From Gammaproteobacteria bacterium (GTDB lineage Bacteria; Pseudomonadota; Gammaproteobacteria; Magnimaribacterales; D2472), in assembly GCA_002690725.1 (NCBI GenBank), contig NZFS01000007.1, positions 22,064 to 65,373 of the forward strand: DNA of 43,310 nt. Direction: 5' to 3'. The notes under the pieces were generated by a model. That model worked only from the letters and a program-made list of their open reading frames with translations, was not told the origin of the DNA and did not search any database. This document shows positions 9,455 to 20,992 of this stretch, in pieces. Within the stretch, counting starts at the first letter, position 1. Every line of letters begins with the position of its first letter. The position numbers and the translations under genes are program-made.

Positions 9455-10662
9455 TGAAAAACGTAGTTATAACAGGTCTTGGAATTAAATCTTGTATTGG
9501 CAATAACTATTCAGATGTCCTAAACAATCTTAGCAAAGGTAATTCTGGTATTGAATTTAATAATACATATTCTGAAATGGGATTTAGGAGCTGTGTTTCA
9601 GGATCTATTGACATTAATTTAGCAGAACAAATTGATAGAAAATTATACAGGTTCATGGGTGAATCTGCAGGATATGCTTATCTTGCTACTAAAGACGCTC
9701 TTGATATGGCTGGGATTGACGAAAAAGATCTTGATTCACCAAATATTGGTATTGTTGCTGGATCAGGAGGAGCTTCAACAAGAGTTATGCTTGAGAGCGG
9801 TGATATCGCTAGAGAAAAAGGCCCAAAAAGAATTGGTCCTTATGGAGTTACTAAAAGTATGTCTAGTTCAATATCAGCAATAATTGCTACTGCACTTAAG
9901 CTAAAAGGAATAAATTACTCGATCTCATCTGCATGTGCCACAAGTGCCCATTGTATAGGTCATGCTGCTGATTTAATAAGGAATGGTCAACAAAATATAG
10001 TTATTGCAGGCGGCAGTGACGACGAGCACTGGAGCTCATCATGCTTATTTGATGCAATGGGGGCCCTATCTTCAAACTTTAATTCAACCCCAACTGTTGC
10101 ATCCAGACCATATGATTCTGATAGAGATGGTTTTGTCATTTCAGGAGGTTCTGGAATGATAGTGCTAGAAGAAGAGGAACACGCTAAAAAAAGAGGAGCA
10201 AATATTCTTGCAAAATTATCTGGATATTTTGCAAACTCAGATGGATATGACATGGTTGCTCCTTCAGGAGAAGGTGCAATTAGGTGCATGGAGGGTGCAA
10301 TAAAAAGTTGCGATGGAGAAATAGATTATATTAATACCCATGGTACTAGCACGCCAGTAGGAGATATAGCAGAATTAAATGCAATAAAGAAATTATTTAA
10401 ATCTAACTCTCCAATGATAAGTTCTACAAAATCAATGACAGGACATTCATTGGGAGCTACTGGTGCTCATGAAGCAATATATTCAGTAATGATGATAAAC
10501 GAAGGGTTCATTGCTCCTTCGATTAATATTGGGACCTTATGCAATGAAGCTAAGGGAATAGATATTGTTACAAAAACTCGAGAATACCCTGTTTGTAATG
10601 TTCTTAGCAATTCATTTGGCTTTGGAGGAACAAACGCAAGTTTGGTAATCAGCAAATACTAA
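9454..10662 (+). CDS. fabB: 3-oxoacyl-ACP synthase I FabB
   Basis: Condensing enzyme that elongates the cis-unsaturated acyl chain made by FabA. The 402-residue thiolase-fold protein has the Cys-His-His triad: Cys161 (SSACATSAH), His296 ([10 protein letters not shown]) and His331 ([15 protein letters not shown]). [11 protein letters not shown] glycine-rich end is present. I start at the ATG at 9454 rather than the TTG just before it, because the ATG overlaps the fabA stop. The end overlaps the ssb end by four bases in convergent orientation. Confidence 0.95.
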   Translation: MKNVVITGLGIKSCIGNNYSDVLNNLSKGNSGIEFNNTYSEMGFRSCVSGSIDINLAEQIDRKLYRFMGESAGYAYLATKDALDMAGIDEKDLDSPNIGIVAGSGGASTRVMLESGDIAREKGPKRIGPYGVTKSMSSSISAIIATALKLKGINYSISSACATSAHCIGHAADLIRNGQQNIVIAGGSDDEHWSSSCLFDAMGALSSNFNSTPTVASRPYDSDRDGFVISGGSGMIVLEEEEHAKKRGANILAKLSGYFANSDGYDMVAPSGEGAIRCMEGAIKSCDGEIDYINTHGTSTPVGDIAELNAIKKLFKSNSPMISSTKSMTGHSLGATGAHEAIYSVMMINEGFIAPSINIGTLCNEAKGIDIVTKTREYPVCNVLSNSFGFGGTNASLVISKY

Positions 10663-11096
10663 AATGGAATATCATCGTCAGATAAGCCCTCTCCACTATC
10701 ATCATCTGGGAAAGGTGTGTTGCTAGAATTATCTGTTTGATTTGAAGAATCTGATGAACTCCTTGATCCTAACATTGTAAGCTGATTTCCTAAAACTTCA
10801 GTTGTATATCTATCATTTCCGTCTTTGTCTTGCCATTTTCTTGTTTGAATTTTTCCTTCAACATATACACTAGAACCCTTATCAAGATATTTTTCAGCAA
10901 TCTCAGCCAAGCTTCCAAAAAATACAACTCGATGCCATTCAGTTTTATCTCTATTTTCTCCACTTTCTTTGTCTTTCCATGACTCAGTTGTAGCTATTGA
11001 AAGATTTGCAACTGCTGTTTGGGTAGCTGTGTTCCTCATTTCTGGTTTCTGGCCTAAATTACCAACTAAAATTACTTTATTTACACCTCTGCTCAT
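10659..11096 (-). CDS. ssb: Single-stranded DNA-binding protein
   Basis: Binds and protects ssDNA in replication, repair and recombination. The 145-residue protein has the N-terminal OB fold ([21 protein letters not shown], then [15 protein letters not shown] and [16 protein letters not shown]) to about residue 110, a short Ser/Asn-rich linker, and the acidic protein-docking tip DDDIPF. The start has an AAGAGG ribosome-binding site. It is divergent from uvrA as in E. coli, but no LexA box is seen between them. Confidence 0.96.
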   Translation of the reverse strand: MSRGVNKVILVGNLGQKPEMRNTATQTAVANLSIATTESWKDKESGENRDKTEWHRVVFFGSLAEIAEKYLDKGSSVYVEGKIQTRKWQDKDGNDRYTTEVLGNQLTMLGSRSSSDSSNQTDNSSNTPFPDDDSGEGLSDDDIPF

Positions 11097-11162
11097 AATA
11101 ACCTCTTATAATATAGAAAGTTTAACCTAATTTATTTTTTTCATCACGGAATTTTTTATCCA

Positions 11163-13982
11163 ATGGATAGCATATTTATAAAAGGCGCAAGAACACATAA
11201 TTTAAAGAATGTAAACCTAGAGATACCTAGAAATAAAATTATAGTTATTACAGGTTTATCTGGGTCTGGTAAGTCTTCATTAGCATTCGATACATTGTAT
11301 GCAGAAGGACAAAGAAGATATGTTGAATCATTATCGACATATGCAAGAAGATTTCTATCGATGATGGAAAAACCAGATGTAGATCAGATTGAAGGTTTAT
11401 CGCCTGCAATATCAATTGAGCAAAAGGCTACTTCACATAATCCAAGATCAACTGTCGGAACTGTAACTGAAATATATGACTATTTAAGACTATTGTATTC
11501 AAGGATTGGAACTCCAAGATGTCCAGACCATAATGAAGAATTGAAAGCAAAAACTGTATCTGAAATTTGTGATGAAATACTAAAACTAAAAGAAAATACA
11601 AAAGTTATGATAATGGCTCCAGTTGTAAGAGATAAAAAAGGAGAACATCTTGCTGTTTATGAAGATCTTAGAAAAAGTGGCTACGTAAGAGTCAAGGTGA
11701 ACGGTGTCGTATATCCAATTGAAGAGTTTCCAACATTGGAAAAAAATAAAAAACATAATATTTCTGCTGTAATTGATAGATTGGTAATCAAATCAGGTAA
11801 TGAAATAAGATCTAGAATATCGGAATCTGTTGAGACATCTTTGCTACTATCAGATGGGTTAGTAGAAATTGAGGATATTGACTCGAATTTAATTAATTTA
11901 TACTCTTCAAATTTCTCCTGCTCACAATGTGGATATTCAATACCAGAATTAGAGCCAAGGATGTTTTCGTTTAATAATCCTCATGGAGCTTGTCCAAAAT
12001 GTGATGGTCTTGGAGTCATTCAATTTTTTAGTGAAAAAAGATTGATTCAGGATGATGAAGTTTCTATTGCAAATGGTGCAATTAAAGGATGGACTAGAAG
12101 AAATAGGTTTTATTATTATCAATTAAGATGTCTCAGCAATCATTTTGATTTTTCTCTTACAACAAAATGGAAAGATCATCCTCAAAAAGTTAAAGATATA
12201 ATCTTATGGGGCACAAAAGAGAAGATTGATTTCTCTCATAGATTTAGAAGTGGGAGTAGAATTATAAGAAAACATAGATTTGAAGGCGTTATCCCCTCAA
12301 CTGAAAGAAGATTTAAAGAAACTGACTCAGAGTATATGAGAGATGACCTTGCAAAACTTATGTCTGAGAGTACCTGTGACGAATGTAATGGATCAAGGCT
12401 CAATACATATGCTAGGAATGTTTTTATTAATGATACTCAAATTCATCAGATTACATCAATGAAAATATCAGATTCTTTAAATTTCATAAAAAATATGGAG
12501 CTTCAAGGATCTAAAGCTAAAATTGCAGAAAAGATACTAAAAGAAATTAAAGATAGGTTAACTTTTCTTGAAGATGTAGGTCTAAATTACCTGACATTAG
12601 ACAGAAGTGCAGAAACTTTATCAGGTGGTGAAGCTCAAAGAATTAGATTGGCTAGTCAAATAGGATCAGGGCTTGTTGGTGTTACATATGTTCTTGATGA
12701 ACCGTCGATAGGACTTCATCAAAGAGATAATACAAAATTAATAAAAACTCTTAACAATTTAAAAAATCTTGGGAACACAGTAATAGTGGTTGAGCACGAT
12801 GAAGAAGCTATAAGATCTGCTGATCATATAATAGATATTGGTCCTGGCGCGGGAAAACATGGCGGAGAAATTTGTGCGCAAGGCGACATAAATGAAATTT
12901 TAAAAAATAAAAACTCTATCACTGCAACATATCTGTCTGGTAAAAGAAAAATAGAAATTCCAAAAAAACGACTGAAAATAAAAAAAGAACAAATTAGGAT
13001 TATTGATGCCTTTGAAAATAATTTAAAAAAAATATCTGTGGACATACCTGTTGGATTATTTACTTGTATTACAGGGGTATCTGGTTCAGGAAAGTCGTCT
13101 TTAATTAATCAAACACTGTTACCAATAAGCTCATTTATACTAAATAAATCTAAACTTTCAAAAGAAATTAAATGTGAAAAAATTGAGGGATTAGAACATC
13201 TTGATAAAGTTATTAATATTGATCAATCACCTATTGGAAGAACGCCCAGATCAAATCCAGCAACATATACAGGCCTCTTCTCTCACATAAGAGATCTTCT
13301 GTCTCAAACTGTCGAAGCTAGATCAAGAGGTTATAAACCTGGGCGATTTAGTTTTAACGTTAAGGGTGGAAGATGTGAGGCATGTCAAGGTGATGGCATG
13401 ATAAAAGTTGAAATGCATTTCCTCGCTGACGTATACGTAAAGTGTGACGTATGTGATGGCAAAAGATATAACGAACAAACACTGGAAATAAAATATAAAG
13501 ATAAAAATATCAGTGATATTTTAGATATGACAGTCGAAGATGCGTTAAATTTCTTTGATGCACATCCTGCTATAAAAAATAAATTGTTAACACTAAATGA
13601 CGTTGGTCTAGGTTATATAACACTTGGTCAGTCAGCATTGACATTATCTGGAGGAGAAGCGCAAAGAATAAAATTAGCTAAAGAATTATCTAAGAGAAGT
13701 ACTGGGAAGACTCTTTTTATTTTGGATGAGCCAACAACAGGACTTCACTTTGCAGATATTGAACTTCTTTTGAGGGTTTTAAACAGATTAAAAGAACAAG
13801 GAAATACAGTTGTTGTCATTGAGCATAATCTTGATGTTATAAAGACATCTGACTGGATTATTGATCTTGGTCCTGAGGGAGGAACAGATGGGGGAGAAAT
13901 TGTTGCAGAAGGAACTCCTGAAGATGTTGCAAAAGTAAAAAAATCATTTACAGGAAAGTTTCTGAATGATCTTTTAAATTAA
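11163..13982 (+). CDS. uvrA: UvrABC excision nuclease ATPase subunit UvrA
   Basis: Damage-recognition ATPase of nucleotide excision repair. The 939-residue protein (E. coli 940) holds two ABC modules: Walker [10 protein letters not shown] at 31-39 and a second GVSGSGKSS in the C-terminal half, two LSGGEAQRI signatures, and Walker B sequences [10 protein letters not shown] and [10 protein letters not shown]. Both zinc modules keep their cysteines (CSQCGY...CPKCDG and CEACQG...CDVCDG). There is no clear Shine-Dalgarno. It converges on rplQ and the two stop codons share TTAA at 13979-13982. Confidence 0.97.
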   Translation: MDSIFIKGARTHNLKNVNLEIPRNKIIVITGLSGSGKSSLAFDTLYAEGQRRYVESLSTYARRFLSMMEKPDVDQIEGLSPAISIEQKATSHNPRSTVGTVTEIYDYLRLLYSRIGTPRCPDHNEELKAKTVSEICDEILKLKENTKVMIMAPVVRDKKGEHLAVYEDLRKSGYVRVKVNGVVYPIEEFPTLEKNKKHNISAVIDRLVIKSGNEIRSRISESVETSLLLSDGLVEIEDIDSNLINLYSSNFSCSQCGYSIPELEPRMFSFNNPHGACPKCDGLGVIQFFSEKRLIQDDEVSIANGAIKGWTRRNRFYYYQLRCLSNHFDFSLTTKWKDHPQKVKDIILWGTKEKIDFSHRFRSGSRIIRKHRFEGVIPSTERRFKETDSEYMRDDLAKLMSESTCDECNGSRLNTYARNVFINDTQIHQITSMKISDSLNFIKNMELQGSKAKIAEKILKEIKDRLTFLEDVGLNYLTLDRSAETLSGGEAQRIRLASQIGSGLVGVTYVLDEPSIGLHQRDNTKLIKTLNNLKNLGNTVIVVEHDEEAIRSADHIIDIGPGAGKHGGEICAQGDINEILKNKNSITATYLSGKRKIEIPKKRLKIKKEQIRIIDAFENNLKKISVDIPVGLFTCITGVSGSGKSSLINQTLLPISSFILNKSKLSKEIKCEKIEGLEHLDKVINIDQSPIGRTPRSNPATYTGLFSHIRDLLSQTVEARSRGYKPGRFSFNVKGGRCEACQGDGMIKVEMHFLADVYVKCDVCDGKRYNEQTLEIKYKDKNISDILDMTVEDALNFFDAHPAIKNKLLTLNDVGLGYITLGQSALTLSGGEAQRIKLAKELSKRSTGKTLFILDEPTTGLHFADIELLLRVLNRLKEQGNTVVVIEHNLDVIKTSDWIIDLGPEGGTDGGEIVAEGTPEDVAKVKKSFTGKFLNDLLN

Positions 13983-14389
13983 GCTGCAGATTCTTTTTCT
14001 TTTAATTCAGGTTCAGCTATTTCTTCGTCTAACTTTCTATCTACAAGTTCAATAAAAGCCATATCTGCTCTATCACCAGGCCTAAAGCCAGCTTTTATTA
14101 TTCTTGTATATCCACCATTTCTATTCATAGCATTTATAGAGACTTCTGTAAAAAGTTTATTTACAGATTCATCAGATCTTAGCCTACTAAAAACAAGTCT
14201 TCTGTTGGCAACATTATCATCTTTACCGATCGTAATTAAAGGCTCGACAAACCTTCTAAGTTCCTTTGCCTTGGGTAGAGTAGTTTTTATAATAGCTTTA
14301 TCAATCAATGCAATTGCCAGATTTTTGAACAATGCTTTTCTATGAGCCGAATTTCTATTAAATTTTCTTCCTGATTTTTTATGTCTCAT
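13979..14389 (-). CDS. rplQ: 50S ribosomal protein L17
   Basis: Large-subunit protein at the tunnel exit side and last gene of the alpha part of the cluster. I start at the ATG at 14389, giving 136 residues beginning [19 protein letters not shown], which aligns with the E. coli start; an upstream in-frame ATG would overlap rpoA and add seven unmatched residues. The rpoA stop lies two bases upstream. No hairpin terminator follows the gene. Confidence 0.96.
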   Translation of the reverse strand: MRHKKSGRKFNRNSAHRKALFKNLAIALIDKAIIKTTLPKAKELRRFVEPLITIGKDDNVANRRLVFSRLRSDESVNKLFTEVSINAMNRNGGYTRIIKAGFRPGDRADMAFIELVDRKLDEEIAEPELKEKESAA

Positions 14390-14391
14390 AC

Positions 14392-15357
14392 TTATCCCAT
14401 AGGTGGCCAATTTTCAACATTCATACCAAGAGAAAGTTCCTTAGAGGCCAAAACATCTTTAATTTCATTTAGATATTTTTTTCCCAAGTTTGGAGTCTTC
14501 AATAAATCAAACTCAGATCTGTGAATAAGATCACCAATGAGAAAAATACTTTCAGCTTTTAAACAATTCGTAGATCTTACTGTTAATTCGAGTTCTTCTA
14601 TTGATCTAAGCAGAATTGGATCAAAGTCATTTTGATCTTTTTTGGCTTCTTGTTCAGCTATAGCATCTAAGTCAACAAATGCTCCAAGCTGTTGTTGTAA
14701 AATTGTAGCTGAGTGTTCTATTGCCATTTTTGGATCCAAAGTTCCATCAGTTTCTAACTCAAGTACTAATTTATCTAAATCAGTTCTTTTTCCAGATCTT
14801 GCATTATCTACTGTATAGGAAACTCTTCTTACAGGACTAAATGAAGCATCAACCTTTAAAGCTCCAACTACTCTGTCCTCATCCTCTCTTAAATAAGCTG
14901 GTTCATATCCTCTTCCATTTCTTACGGTTAGAGTCATTTTGAGACTGACTTTATCAACTATAGTAGCAATATGAAAATCTTGATCGACAAGCTCAACATT
15001 TCCAGGCACATCAAAAGATGAAGCCAGTACATCACATGGACCTTTTATATCCAATGTTACCTCAGCCGAGTCACCTTCAATTAAATTGATAGGCATGTCC
15101 TTAATATTTAGAAGTATGTCAATCACATCCTCTCTAACTCCCTCTATAGTGCTATATTCATGTGATATACCTTCTATAGAAACATCTGTTACAGCTGCGC
15201 CAGGCATTGAAGAAAGCAAAATTCTTCTTAAAGCATTTCCAAGCGTATGTCCAAAACCTCTTTCAAGAGGCTCAAGTGTTACTTTTGACAATGTAGGTGA
15301 GACATCGTCTACCTGTATTTCAGTTGGTACTAATAGATCTATTACTGATGTTTGCAT
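14392..15357 (-). CDS. rpoA: RNA polymerase alpha subunit
   Basis: Alpha subunit that dimerises to nucleate RNA polymerase and contacts UP elements and activators. The 321-residue form starts at the ATG at 15357 behind a GGAG ribosome-binding site and reads [16 protein letters not shown]; a longer frame overlapping rpsD lacks support. The N-terminal domain has [18 protein letters not shown] and LLSSMPG. The C-terminal domain keeps VRSTNCLK (E. coli Arg265 region) and [16 protein letters not shown], ending NWPPMG. Confidence 0.96.
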   Translation of the reverse strand: MQTSVIDLLVPTEIQVDDVSPTLSKVTLEPLERGFGHTLGNALRRILLSSMPGAAVTDVSIEGISHEYSTIEGVREDVIDILLNIKDMPINLIEGDSAEVTLDIKGPCDVLASSFDVPGNVELVDQDFHIATIVDKVSLKMTLTVRNGRGYEPAYLREDEDRVVGALKVDASFSPVRRVSYTVDNARSGKRTDLDKLVLELETDGTLDPKMAIEHSATILQQQLGAFVDLDAIAEQEAKKDQNDFDPILLRSIEELELTVRSTNCLKAESIFLIGDLIHRSEFDLLKTPNLGKKYLNEIKDVLASKELSLGMNVENWPPMG

Positions 15358-15379
15358 AATTTTCTCCGCCTTTATACTT

Positions 15380-16000
15380 TTATTTTGAGTAAAGCTCAAC
15401 AATAAGATTTTCGTTAATTTCAGTACTCAAATCAGTTCTATCAGGAACAGACTTAAATACACCTTTAAAGTTTTTTTCATCTACCTCAAGCCAATCACAT
15501 TCTTCTCTGTTTTCAGCAATTTTTAACGCAGCTGCAATCCTCAAATGTCCTCTTTTAGATTCTCTAACTTCAATTTCGTCACCTGGTTGGACTTGATAAG
15601 AAGGAATATTTACTACTTTTCCATTAATCATAAATGCCTTATGAGAAACCATTTGACGTGCTTCAGCTCTTGTTGAACCAAAACCCATTCTATAGACAAC
15701 ATTATCTAATCTTTTTTCTAACAACGACAAAAGATTCTCGCCAGTATTTCCTTTGGATGAGGCAGCTTTTTTATAGTAATTTCTAAATTGTTTTTCTAAT
15801 ATCCCATACATTCTTCTGACTTTCTGTTTTTCCCTCAATTGCAGTCCATAGTCTGATAGTCTCCCTCTTCTTGCGCCATGGACGCCAGGCAGAGTGTCCA
15901 TATTACATTTAGACTCAATTGCTCTAACGCCACTTTTTAAAAATAAGTCTGTTCCTTCCCTTCTTGAAAGTCTTAACGATGGTCCTCTGTATCTTGCCAT
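15380..16000 (-). CDS. rpsD: 30S ribosomal protein S4
   Basis: Primary 16S rRNA-binding protein that nucleates the 30S body; in E. coli it also represses the alpha operon. The 206-residue product (E. coli 206) begins [16 protein letters not shown] and keeps the S4 RNA-binding domain ([23 protein letters not shown], from about 93). A single cysteine replaces the zinc-binding set found in some bacteria. It lies 11 bases after rpsK. Confidence 0.97.
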   Translation of the reverse strand: MARYRGPSLRLSRREGTDLFLKSGVRAIESKCNMDTLPGVHGARRGRLSDYGLQLREKQKVRRMYGILEKQFRNYYKKAASSKGNTGENLLSLLEKRLDNVVYRMGFGSTRAEARQMVSHKAFMINGKVVNIPSYQVQPGDEIEVRESKRGHLRIAAALKIAENREECDWLEVDEKNFKGVFKSVPDRTDLSTEINENLIVELYSK

Positions 16001-16011
16001 TTACTTCTCCT

Positions 16012-16389
16012 TTAAACTCGTCTTTTCTTAGATGGTCTACACCCATTGTGTGGGAGTGGTGTCACATCAGTGATACTTTTAATTTTTAAACCACAAGCAT
16101 TTAAAGATCTGATCGCAGACTCTCTTCCGCCACCAGGCCCTTTAACTTTTACATCAAGGTTGCACATTCCAAACTCTTTAGCAGCATTTCCTGCTTTATC
16201 TGCTGCAATTTGAGCTGCAAAAGGAGTGCTTTTCCTTGAGCCTTTGAACCCAGAACCACCTGATGTTGCCCAACATATGGTATTACCTTGTTTATCAGTA
16301 ATTGTCACTATGGTGTTATTAAATGAAGAATGGATGTGAGCCACACCATCAGTAACAATTCTTTTATTCTTTTTTCCTTTAACAGCCAT
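16012..16389 (-). CDS. rpsK: 30S ribosomal protein S11
   Basis: Platform protein of the 30S subunit near the decoding site. The 125-residue product carries [18 protein letters not shown] and [18 protein letters not shown], and the C-terminal [18 protein letters not shown] end typical of bacterial S11. It lies two bases after rpsM. Confidence 0.97.
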   Translation of the reverse strand: MAVKGKKNKRIVTDGVAHIHSSFNNTIVTITDKQGNTICWATSGGSGFKGSRKSTPFAAQIAADKAGNAAKEFGMCNLDVKVKGPGGGRESAIRSLNACGLKIKSITDVTPLPHNGCRPSKKRRV

Positions 16390-16391
16390 AT

Positions 16392-16748
16392 TTATCCTCT
16401 CATTGGCTTTTTAGGGCCTTTTCTTGTTCTCGCATTATTTTTTGTATTTTGTCCTCTTGTAGGTAATTTTCTTCTATGTCTAATACCTCTATAACTTGCT
16501 AAATCTTGCAGCCTTTTTATGTTTGTGCTGATGTTTCTTCTCAGATCTCCCTCAACTGTATAGTTAGCAATTGCACCTCTAATATTTTCGATTTCTTCTT
16601 CAGATAAGTCTGAAATCTTTCTGGTGTAATCGATCTTGAGATCAACACAAATATCTTGGGCTGTTTTTCTACCAATTCCAAAAATATGTGTCAAAGAAAT
16701 CTCGATGTGTTTATTTTCCGGAATATTGACGCCTGCTATCCTTGCCAT
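16392..16748 (-). CDS. rpsM: 30S ribosomal protein S13
   Basis: Head protein of the 30S subunit that contacts L5 and the P-site tRNA. The 118-residue product (E. coli 118) begins [20 protein letters not shown] and ends in the basic [18 protein letters not shown] tail. Only five bases separate it from rpmJ, so the S4-binding pseudoknot that precedes rpsM in E. coli has no room here. Confidence 0.97.
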   Translation of the reverse strand: MARIAGVNIPENKHIEISLTHIFGIGRKTAQDICVDLKIDYTRKISDLSEEEIENIRGAIANYTVEGDLRRNISTNIKRLQDLASYRGIRHRRKLPTRGQNTKNNARTRKGPKKPMRG

Positions 16749-16753
16749 AATTA

Positions 16754-16870
16754 TTATCCTTGCCTTTGCTTGTGTTTAGGGTCTGCACTACATATTACAT
16801 ATAGCACGCCATTTCTTCTGACGATCTTACAGTTTCTACAAATTTTTTTGACTGATGCTTTAACTTTCAT
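16754..16870 (-). CDS. rpmJ: 50S ribosomal protein L36
   Basis: Short 38-residue zinc-ribbon ribosomal protein. It starts [15 protein letters not shown] and has Cys11, Cys14, Cys27 and His33 in the zinc-binding pattern of the C+ form. The ATG lies one base after the secY stop, with a GAAGG ribosome-binding site inside the last secY codons. Its place between secY and rpsM is the canonical one. Confidence 0.95.
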   Translation of the reverse strand: MKVKASVKKICRNCKIVRRNGVLYVICSADPKHKQRQG

Positions 16871-16871
16871 A

Positions 16872-18170
16872 CTACCTTCTATAATTTTTTAAATTTGCCT
16901 TTTTCATTAGGGATGCATACTGTGATGACATCATGTGTGACTGAACCTGAGACATAAAGTCCATTAAGACAACAACTATAATCAAAACAGAGGTACCCCC
17001 GATTGAGATAGTGGGTGATATGCCAGCAAAATTAATTAACGCTAACGGAAGTAAACATATTAATGTTAAATAAATAGCTCCAAAAACTGTTAGTCTGGCT
17101 AATACTGAATCAATATAATTTGCAGTCTGCTCGCCTGGTCTTATGCCTGCAATGTAAGCACCAGACCTTTTAAGATTATCAGATACATCTTTCGTATTAA
17201 ATGTAAGAGCTAACCAGATAAAACAAAAACTTATAATTAGCCCTGCAAATACAAGAATGTACAAAGGTTGACCAGGATTAAGTGCTAATGAAAAACTTTG
17301 TAAAAAGCCTAAAGATTCATACTCACCAAACCAAGTAGAGAGTGATGCAGGAAATAACAAGAATGTACTTGCAAATATTGCTGGAATAACTCCTGCCATA
17401 TTTACTTTGAAAGGAAGATGGCTTGCTTGTGCTTGCATCAGTCTTCTGCCCTGTTGTCTTTGTGCATAATTAACAGTTATTCTTCTTTGACCTCTTTCTA
17501 TGAATACAACAACCGCTATAACGGCCATTGATAGGAGCCCAATTCCTATTAACAGAAGTATGCTCAAATCACCCTGTCTTGATTGCTCCAGAGCTTGTCC
17601 GATTGCTCCAGGGATGCCAGTCAAAATACTGGTTGCAATTATTATTGATATTCCGTTACCAATGCCTCTCTCAGAAACTTGCTCTCCCAACCACATTAGA
17701 AACATAGTACCTGCTACTACTGAAAAAACTGCCGAAACAAAGAAAGATGTGCCTGGAACATACGCTAGTCCACTTGCGGAAAGAGTTACAGCAAGCGCAG
17801 ATGCCTGAATAAGAGCTAAAACTGCTGTTCCGTATCTTGTGTATTGTGTTATTTTGTTTCTGCCTGCCTGACCATCTTTTTTGAGCTCAATCAAGTAAGG
17901 TATTGAGTTTGAGAAAAGCTGCATAATAATTGCAGAGGAGATATAAGGTACAACGTTGAGGGCAAATATACTCATTCTCTCTAAAGCCCCGCCAGAAAAC
18001 AAATTAAACATTTCAATAATTGTTCCTTGATTCTGCTGAAATAATGAAGCTAATCTTTCTGGATCAATTCCAGGGATTGGTATATGAGTTCCAATTCTAT
18101 ATACAAGAATCGCAAAGAATACAAACCGTAATCTTTTCCAAAGATCACTCATGTTACCTTGATCAGCCAT
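16872..18170 (-). CDS. secY: Protein translocase subunit SecY
   Basis: Channel-forming inner-membrane subunit of the Sec translocon. The 432-residue protein (E. coli 443) shows ten hydrophobic segments. Family landmarks include [12 protein letters not shown] near 26-37, the plug-region [30 protein letters not shown] and the cytosolic loop [11 protein letters not shown]. The ATG overlaps the rplO stop (TAATG). SecE is encoded in the same cluster at 41.3 kb. Confidence 0.97.
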   Translation of the reverse strand: MADQGNMSDLWKRLRFVFFAILVYRIGTHIPIPGIDPERLASLFQQNQGTIIEMFNLFSGGALERMSIFALNVVPYISSAIIMQLFSNSIPYLIELKKDGQAGRNKITQYTRYGTAVLALIQASALAVTLSASGLAYVPGTSFFVSAVFSVVAGTMFLMWLGEQVSERGIGNGISIIIATSILTGIPGAIGQALEQSRQGDLSILLLIGIGLLSMAVIAVVVFIERGQRRITVNYAQRQQGRRLMQAQASHLPFKVNMAGVIPAIFASTFLLFPASLSTWFGEYESLGFLQSFSLALNPGQPLYILVFAGLIISFCFIWLALTFNTKDVSDNLKRSGAYIAGIRPGEQTANYIDSVLARLTVFGAIYLTLICLLPLALINFAGISPTISIGGTSVLIIVVVLMDFMSQVQSHMMSSQYASLMKKANLKNYRR

Positions 18171-18679
18171 TATTTATCACTTTCCTCATTTTTAACTTTT
18201 TCTACAATTGCTTTTTCATTTGCCTTATCGTTAATGATCTTTCCACCAGCATTCTCAATAGATACTCTTGCTCCATTAGTTAAAGCTATTCCTTCTACCG
18301 TAACTTTTGTATCTATTTCTGAATTGCCAAAAATTTTTGCTTTTTTTATGGACTTACTTATTAATTTTTTTTCTTTAAGAGTCTCTAAGTTTACTAGCTT
18401 CATCCCTTTAATATTTTTGATATTTATCTCTTTAAAATTATTGTTTACTCTTGAAGAAAATCCAAATTTAGGCAGTCTCATTTGAAGAGGCATTTGCCCA
18501 CCTTCAAATCCTAGTCGAATATTTCCTCCAGATCTTGATTTTTGGCCTTTGTGCCCTCTTCCAGCTGTTTTTCCAGATCCTGATCCAATACCTCTACCAA
18601 CTCTTTTTTTATTTTTAACAGTTCCCTCATTTGAAATCGAGTTAAGTGTCATAGTAATTTTAGTTTCATTATTATTCAT
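18170..18679 (-). CDS. rplO: 50S ribosomal protein L15
   Basis: Large-subunit assembly protein. It is recognised by KRVGRGIGSGSGKTAGRGHK followed by GQKSRSG and by FEGGQMPLQMRLPKFGF. Three in-frame ATGs exist. I take the one at 18679 because it lies one base after the rpmD stop. The first (18700) would overlap rpmD by 20 bases, and the third (18652, MTLNSIS) aligns best with E. coli L15 and remains possible. None has a strong ribosome-binding site. The body is lysine-rich compared with E. coli. Confidence 0.93.
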   Translation of the reverse strand: MNNNETKITMTLNSISNEGTVKNKKRVGRGIGSGSGKTAGRGHKGQKSRSGGNIRLGFEGGQMPLQMRLPKFGFSSRVNNNFKEINIKNIKGMKLVNLETLKEKKLISKSIKKAKIFGNSEIDTKVTVEGIALTNGARVSIENAGGKIINDKANEKAIVEKVKNEESDK

Positions 18680-18680
18680 T

Positions 18681-18869
18681 TTAATTTTCTTGTATTTCAA
18701 CCATATCTGATATTTTTTTTATCATTCCTCTATTGCTTGGAGTATCTAAAACAGAAACTGTTTGATTTAATTTTTTAAATCCAAGACCTTTAATACAAAG
18801 TTTGTGACTTCTCATTCTTCCAATGCCACTTTTAATTAGTTTGATATTGATTGTCTTCTCTTTATTCAT
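18681..18869 (-). CDS. rpmD: 50S ribosomal protein L30
   Basis: Small 62-residue large-subunit protein. [22 protein letters not shown] and [24 protein letters not shown] match the bacterial L30 ferredoxin-like fold (E. coli 59 residues). The start overlaps the rpsE stop by four bases (ATGA). Confidence 0.95.
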   Translation of the reverse strand: MNKEKTINIKLIKSGIGRMRSHKLCIKGLGFKKLNQTVSVLDTPSNRGMIKKISDMVEIQEN

Positions 18870-19375
18870 GATATGTCTTCAATTTTTTTTCCTCTTCTTG
18901 CAGCAACAGTTTCTGGAGATTCCATTTGACTTAAAGCATTAATAGTAGCTCTTACAACATTTACTGGATTGGTAGATCCATAACATTTAGCAAGCACATT
19001 TTGGACTCCAGCAAGTTCAAGAACAGCTCTCATAGCGCCTCCAGCAATAATACCAGTACCCTCTGATGCTGGCTGCATATAAACATTTGCTGAACCATGT
19101 TTTGCTTTTATTGGATACCATAAAGTTGTATTGTTCAATTCAACCTCAACCATACTTCTTCTAGCATTTTCCATAGCTTTTTGAATTGCAATTGGGACCT
19201 CTTTTGACTTGCCTCTCCCAAAGCCAACTCTTCCATTACCATCTCCAACAACCGTGAGTGCTGTGAATCCAAAAATTCTTCCACCTTTAACAACTTTAGC
19301 AACTCTATTGACTTGTACTAATTTTTCTTCAAGTGCATCAACCTGTTGATTATTCACTGTATCTTTTTGATTCAT
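18866..19375 (-). CDS. rpsE: 30S ribosomal protein S5
   Basis: Decoding-fidelity protein of the 30S subunit. The 169-residue product (E. coli 167) contains the S5 N-terminal domain with [26 protein letters not shown] and the C-terminal [19 protein letters not shown] segment. The N-terminal 20 residues are polar and variable. It lies four bases after rplR. Confidence 0.97.
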   Translation of the reverse strand: MNQKDTVNNQQVDALEEKLVQVNRVAKVVKGGRIFGFTALTVVGDGNGRVGFGRGKSKEVPIAIQKAMENARRSMVEVELNNTTLWYPIKAKHGSANVYMQPASEGTGIIAGGAMRAVLELAGVQNVLAKCYGSTNPVNVVRATINALSQMESPETVAARRGKKIEDIS

Positions 19376-19379
19376 TTAT

Positions 19380-19727
19380 TTAAAACTCCAATCCTGCTTC
19401 TCTAGCAGAATCTGCTAGAGCTTTAATTCGTCCATGATATTTATAACCTGACCTATCAAAAACAACTTTTGTAATTCCATTTTCTAATGCTCTTTCAGCA
19501 ACTTTTTTACCTACGGCAACGGCAGCATCAAGATTATTAGATTTGACATCTAAATTCTTTTCAGCGGTTGAGGCTGAAACAATAACTTTAGATCCAAGGC
19601 TATCAAAAACTTGGGCATAAAAATGCTTTGACGATCTAAACACGGTTAATCTTGGTGTCTCTTGCACTCTAATTTTAATTCTTGTTTTTTTAGCTCTTTT
19701 TAATCTTGAGGTATTCTTAATATTCAC
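19380..19727 (-). CDS. rplR: 50S ribosomal protein L18
   Basis: 5S rRNA-binding protein of the central protuberance. The 115-residue product (E. coli 117) has [17 protein letters not shown], then [28 protein letters not shown], the invariant L18 ending. It lies two bases after rplF. Confidence 0.97.
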   Translation of the reverse strand: MNIKNTSRLKRAKKTRIKIRVQETPRLTVFRSSKHFYAQVFDSLGSKVIVSASTAEKNLDVKSNNLDAAVAVGKKVAERALENGITKVVFDRSGYKYHGRIKALADSAREAGLEF

Positions 19728-19729
19728 TG

Positions 19730-20278
19730 TTAGGCTCCTGCACCAGCTGCTTTTTTAGCTTCTTTTCTATTCACTTGTTCATCAGCATACCTAACACCTT
19801 TTCCTTTATAGGGCTCTGGGGGTCTAAATGCTCTTATCTCAGCAGCAGCTTGTCCTAATATCTGTTTATTATGGCTTTTTAAAACTATTTCGGTCTGAGA
19901 GGGTGTCTCAACCTCGACCTCATCAGGTAGTTGATATTTAACAGGATGGGAAAAACCTAAGGTTAATTCTAGAAGTTTGCCTGAAGCCTTTGCACGATAA
20001 CCAACACCAATTAATTCCAATTTTTTTTCGAATCCCTTTGTAACACCAATAATCATATTGTTAATTAAAGATCTGGTGGTGCCAGCCAGGGCAACAGATT
20101 GTTGATCAGTCTCATCATATTTAACATTAATGATGTTTTCTTTTATCTCAAGAGATATTGACTGAGGTATATTAAACTCGAGCACTCCTTTACTTCCTTT
20201 GACATTAACAATGTTTTCATTAATGCTGAAGTCAACATTTTCAAGAATATTAATTGGACTTTTAGCTACTCTAGACAT
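19730..20278 (-). CDS. rplF: 50S ribosomal protein L6
   Basis: Large-subunit protein near the factor-binding site. The 182-residue product (E. coli 177) begins MSRVAKSPI and has the duplicated L6 fold, with [23 protein letters not shown] and the C-terminal [16 protein letters not shown]. An alanine/glycine-rich tail (KKAAGAGA) is slightly longer than in E. coli. Its ATG overlaps the rpsH stop (TAATG). Confidence 0.97.
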   Translation of the reverse strand: MSRVAKSPINILENVDFSINENIVNVKGSKGVLEFNIPQSISLEIKENIINVKYDETDQQSVALAGTTRSLINNMIIGVTKGFEKKLELIGVGYRAKASGKLLELTLGFSHPVKYQLPDEVEVETPSQTEIVLKSHNKQILGQAAAEIRAFRPPEPYKGKGVRYADEQVNRKEAKKAAGAGA

Positions 20279-20673
20279 TAAAAAACCTCACACAAAATTT
20301 CACCACCAACATTTTTAGCCTTAGCGTCCCTGTCAGTCATTAAACCTAAATTTGTTGATAAGATAAATGACCCTAGTCCGCTTTTTACTGATTCAAGATC
20401 TGACGCACCTGAGTATTTTCTTAGACTGGGTTTACTAATTCTTTTAAGTTCTTTTATTGCCGGAGAGTCATTGTAATATTTTAAATCTACTTCAATTAGT
20501 GACTTGCCATTATCTTCAGATTTTTCGCATGATTTTAGGTAGCCTTCTTCAACAAGAACATTAACCAAATCAAATTTCAGTCTTGAATATGGTATGAGAA
20601 CCTTATCTTTCCCACGCATAAGCCCGTTTCTAATTCTTGTTAAACAATCTGATATAGGATCTTGAAAACTCAT
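20278..20673 (-). CDS. rpsH: 30S ribosomal protein S8
   Basis: Central-domain 16S rRNA-binding protein; in E. coli it represses the spc operon. The 131-residue product begins MSFQDPISDCLTRIRNG and ends with GLMTDRDAKAKNVGGEILCEVF, matching the family's C-terminal motif. It lies four bases after rpsN. No E. coli-like S8 target is visible at the rplX-rplE junction, where the genes overlap. Confidence 0.97.
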   Translation of the reverse strand: MSFQDPISDCLTRIRNGLMRGKDKVLIPYSRLKFDLVNVLVEEGYLKSCEKSEDNGKSLIEVDLKYYNDSPAIKELKRISKPSLRKYSGASDLESVKSGLGSFILSTNLGLMTDRDAKAKNVGGEILCEVF

Positions 20674-20677
20674 AATA

Positions 20678-20983
20678 TTACCAACTTGATTTTACTAATC
20701 CAGGTATATCACCTCTCATAGCAGCTTCTCTTAATTTAATTCTACTCAGGCCAAATTTTCTATAGACAGCATGCGGTCTTCCTGTCACTTGGCATCTTCT
20801 AACAACTCTTGAAGGACTTGCGTTTCTTGGAAGCTTTTGAAATTGTATTCTTGCTTCATACCTTTCTTCACTTGTTAGACTTTGATCGCTCATCATTTTC
20901 TTTAAAACAGATCTTTTCTCAGCATATTTTTCAACTGTTTTTATTCTTTTAACTTCTCTTGCAATCATAGATTTCTTTGCCAT
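20678..20983 (-). CDS. rpsN: 30S ribosomal protein S14 (zinc-free form)
   Basis: 30S head protein. The 101-residue product is the long C-minus form found in E. coli: it lacks the CxxC zinc pairs and has [36 protein letters not shown]. It lies nine bases after rplE. Confidence 0.97.
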   Translation of the reverse strand: MAKKSMIAREVKRIKTVEKYAEKRSVLKKMMSDQSLTSEERYEARIQFQKLPRNASPSRVVRRCQVTGRPHAVYRKFGLSRIKLREAAMRGDIPGLVKSSW

Positions 20984-20992
20984 GTATACCGC

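Noticed and set aside
11097..11162. LexA/SOS box between ssb and uvrA, as in E. coli
   Set aside because: No CTGT-N8-ACAG or near match is present in the 66-base divergent gap.
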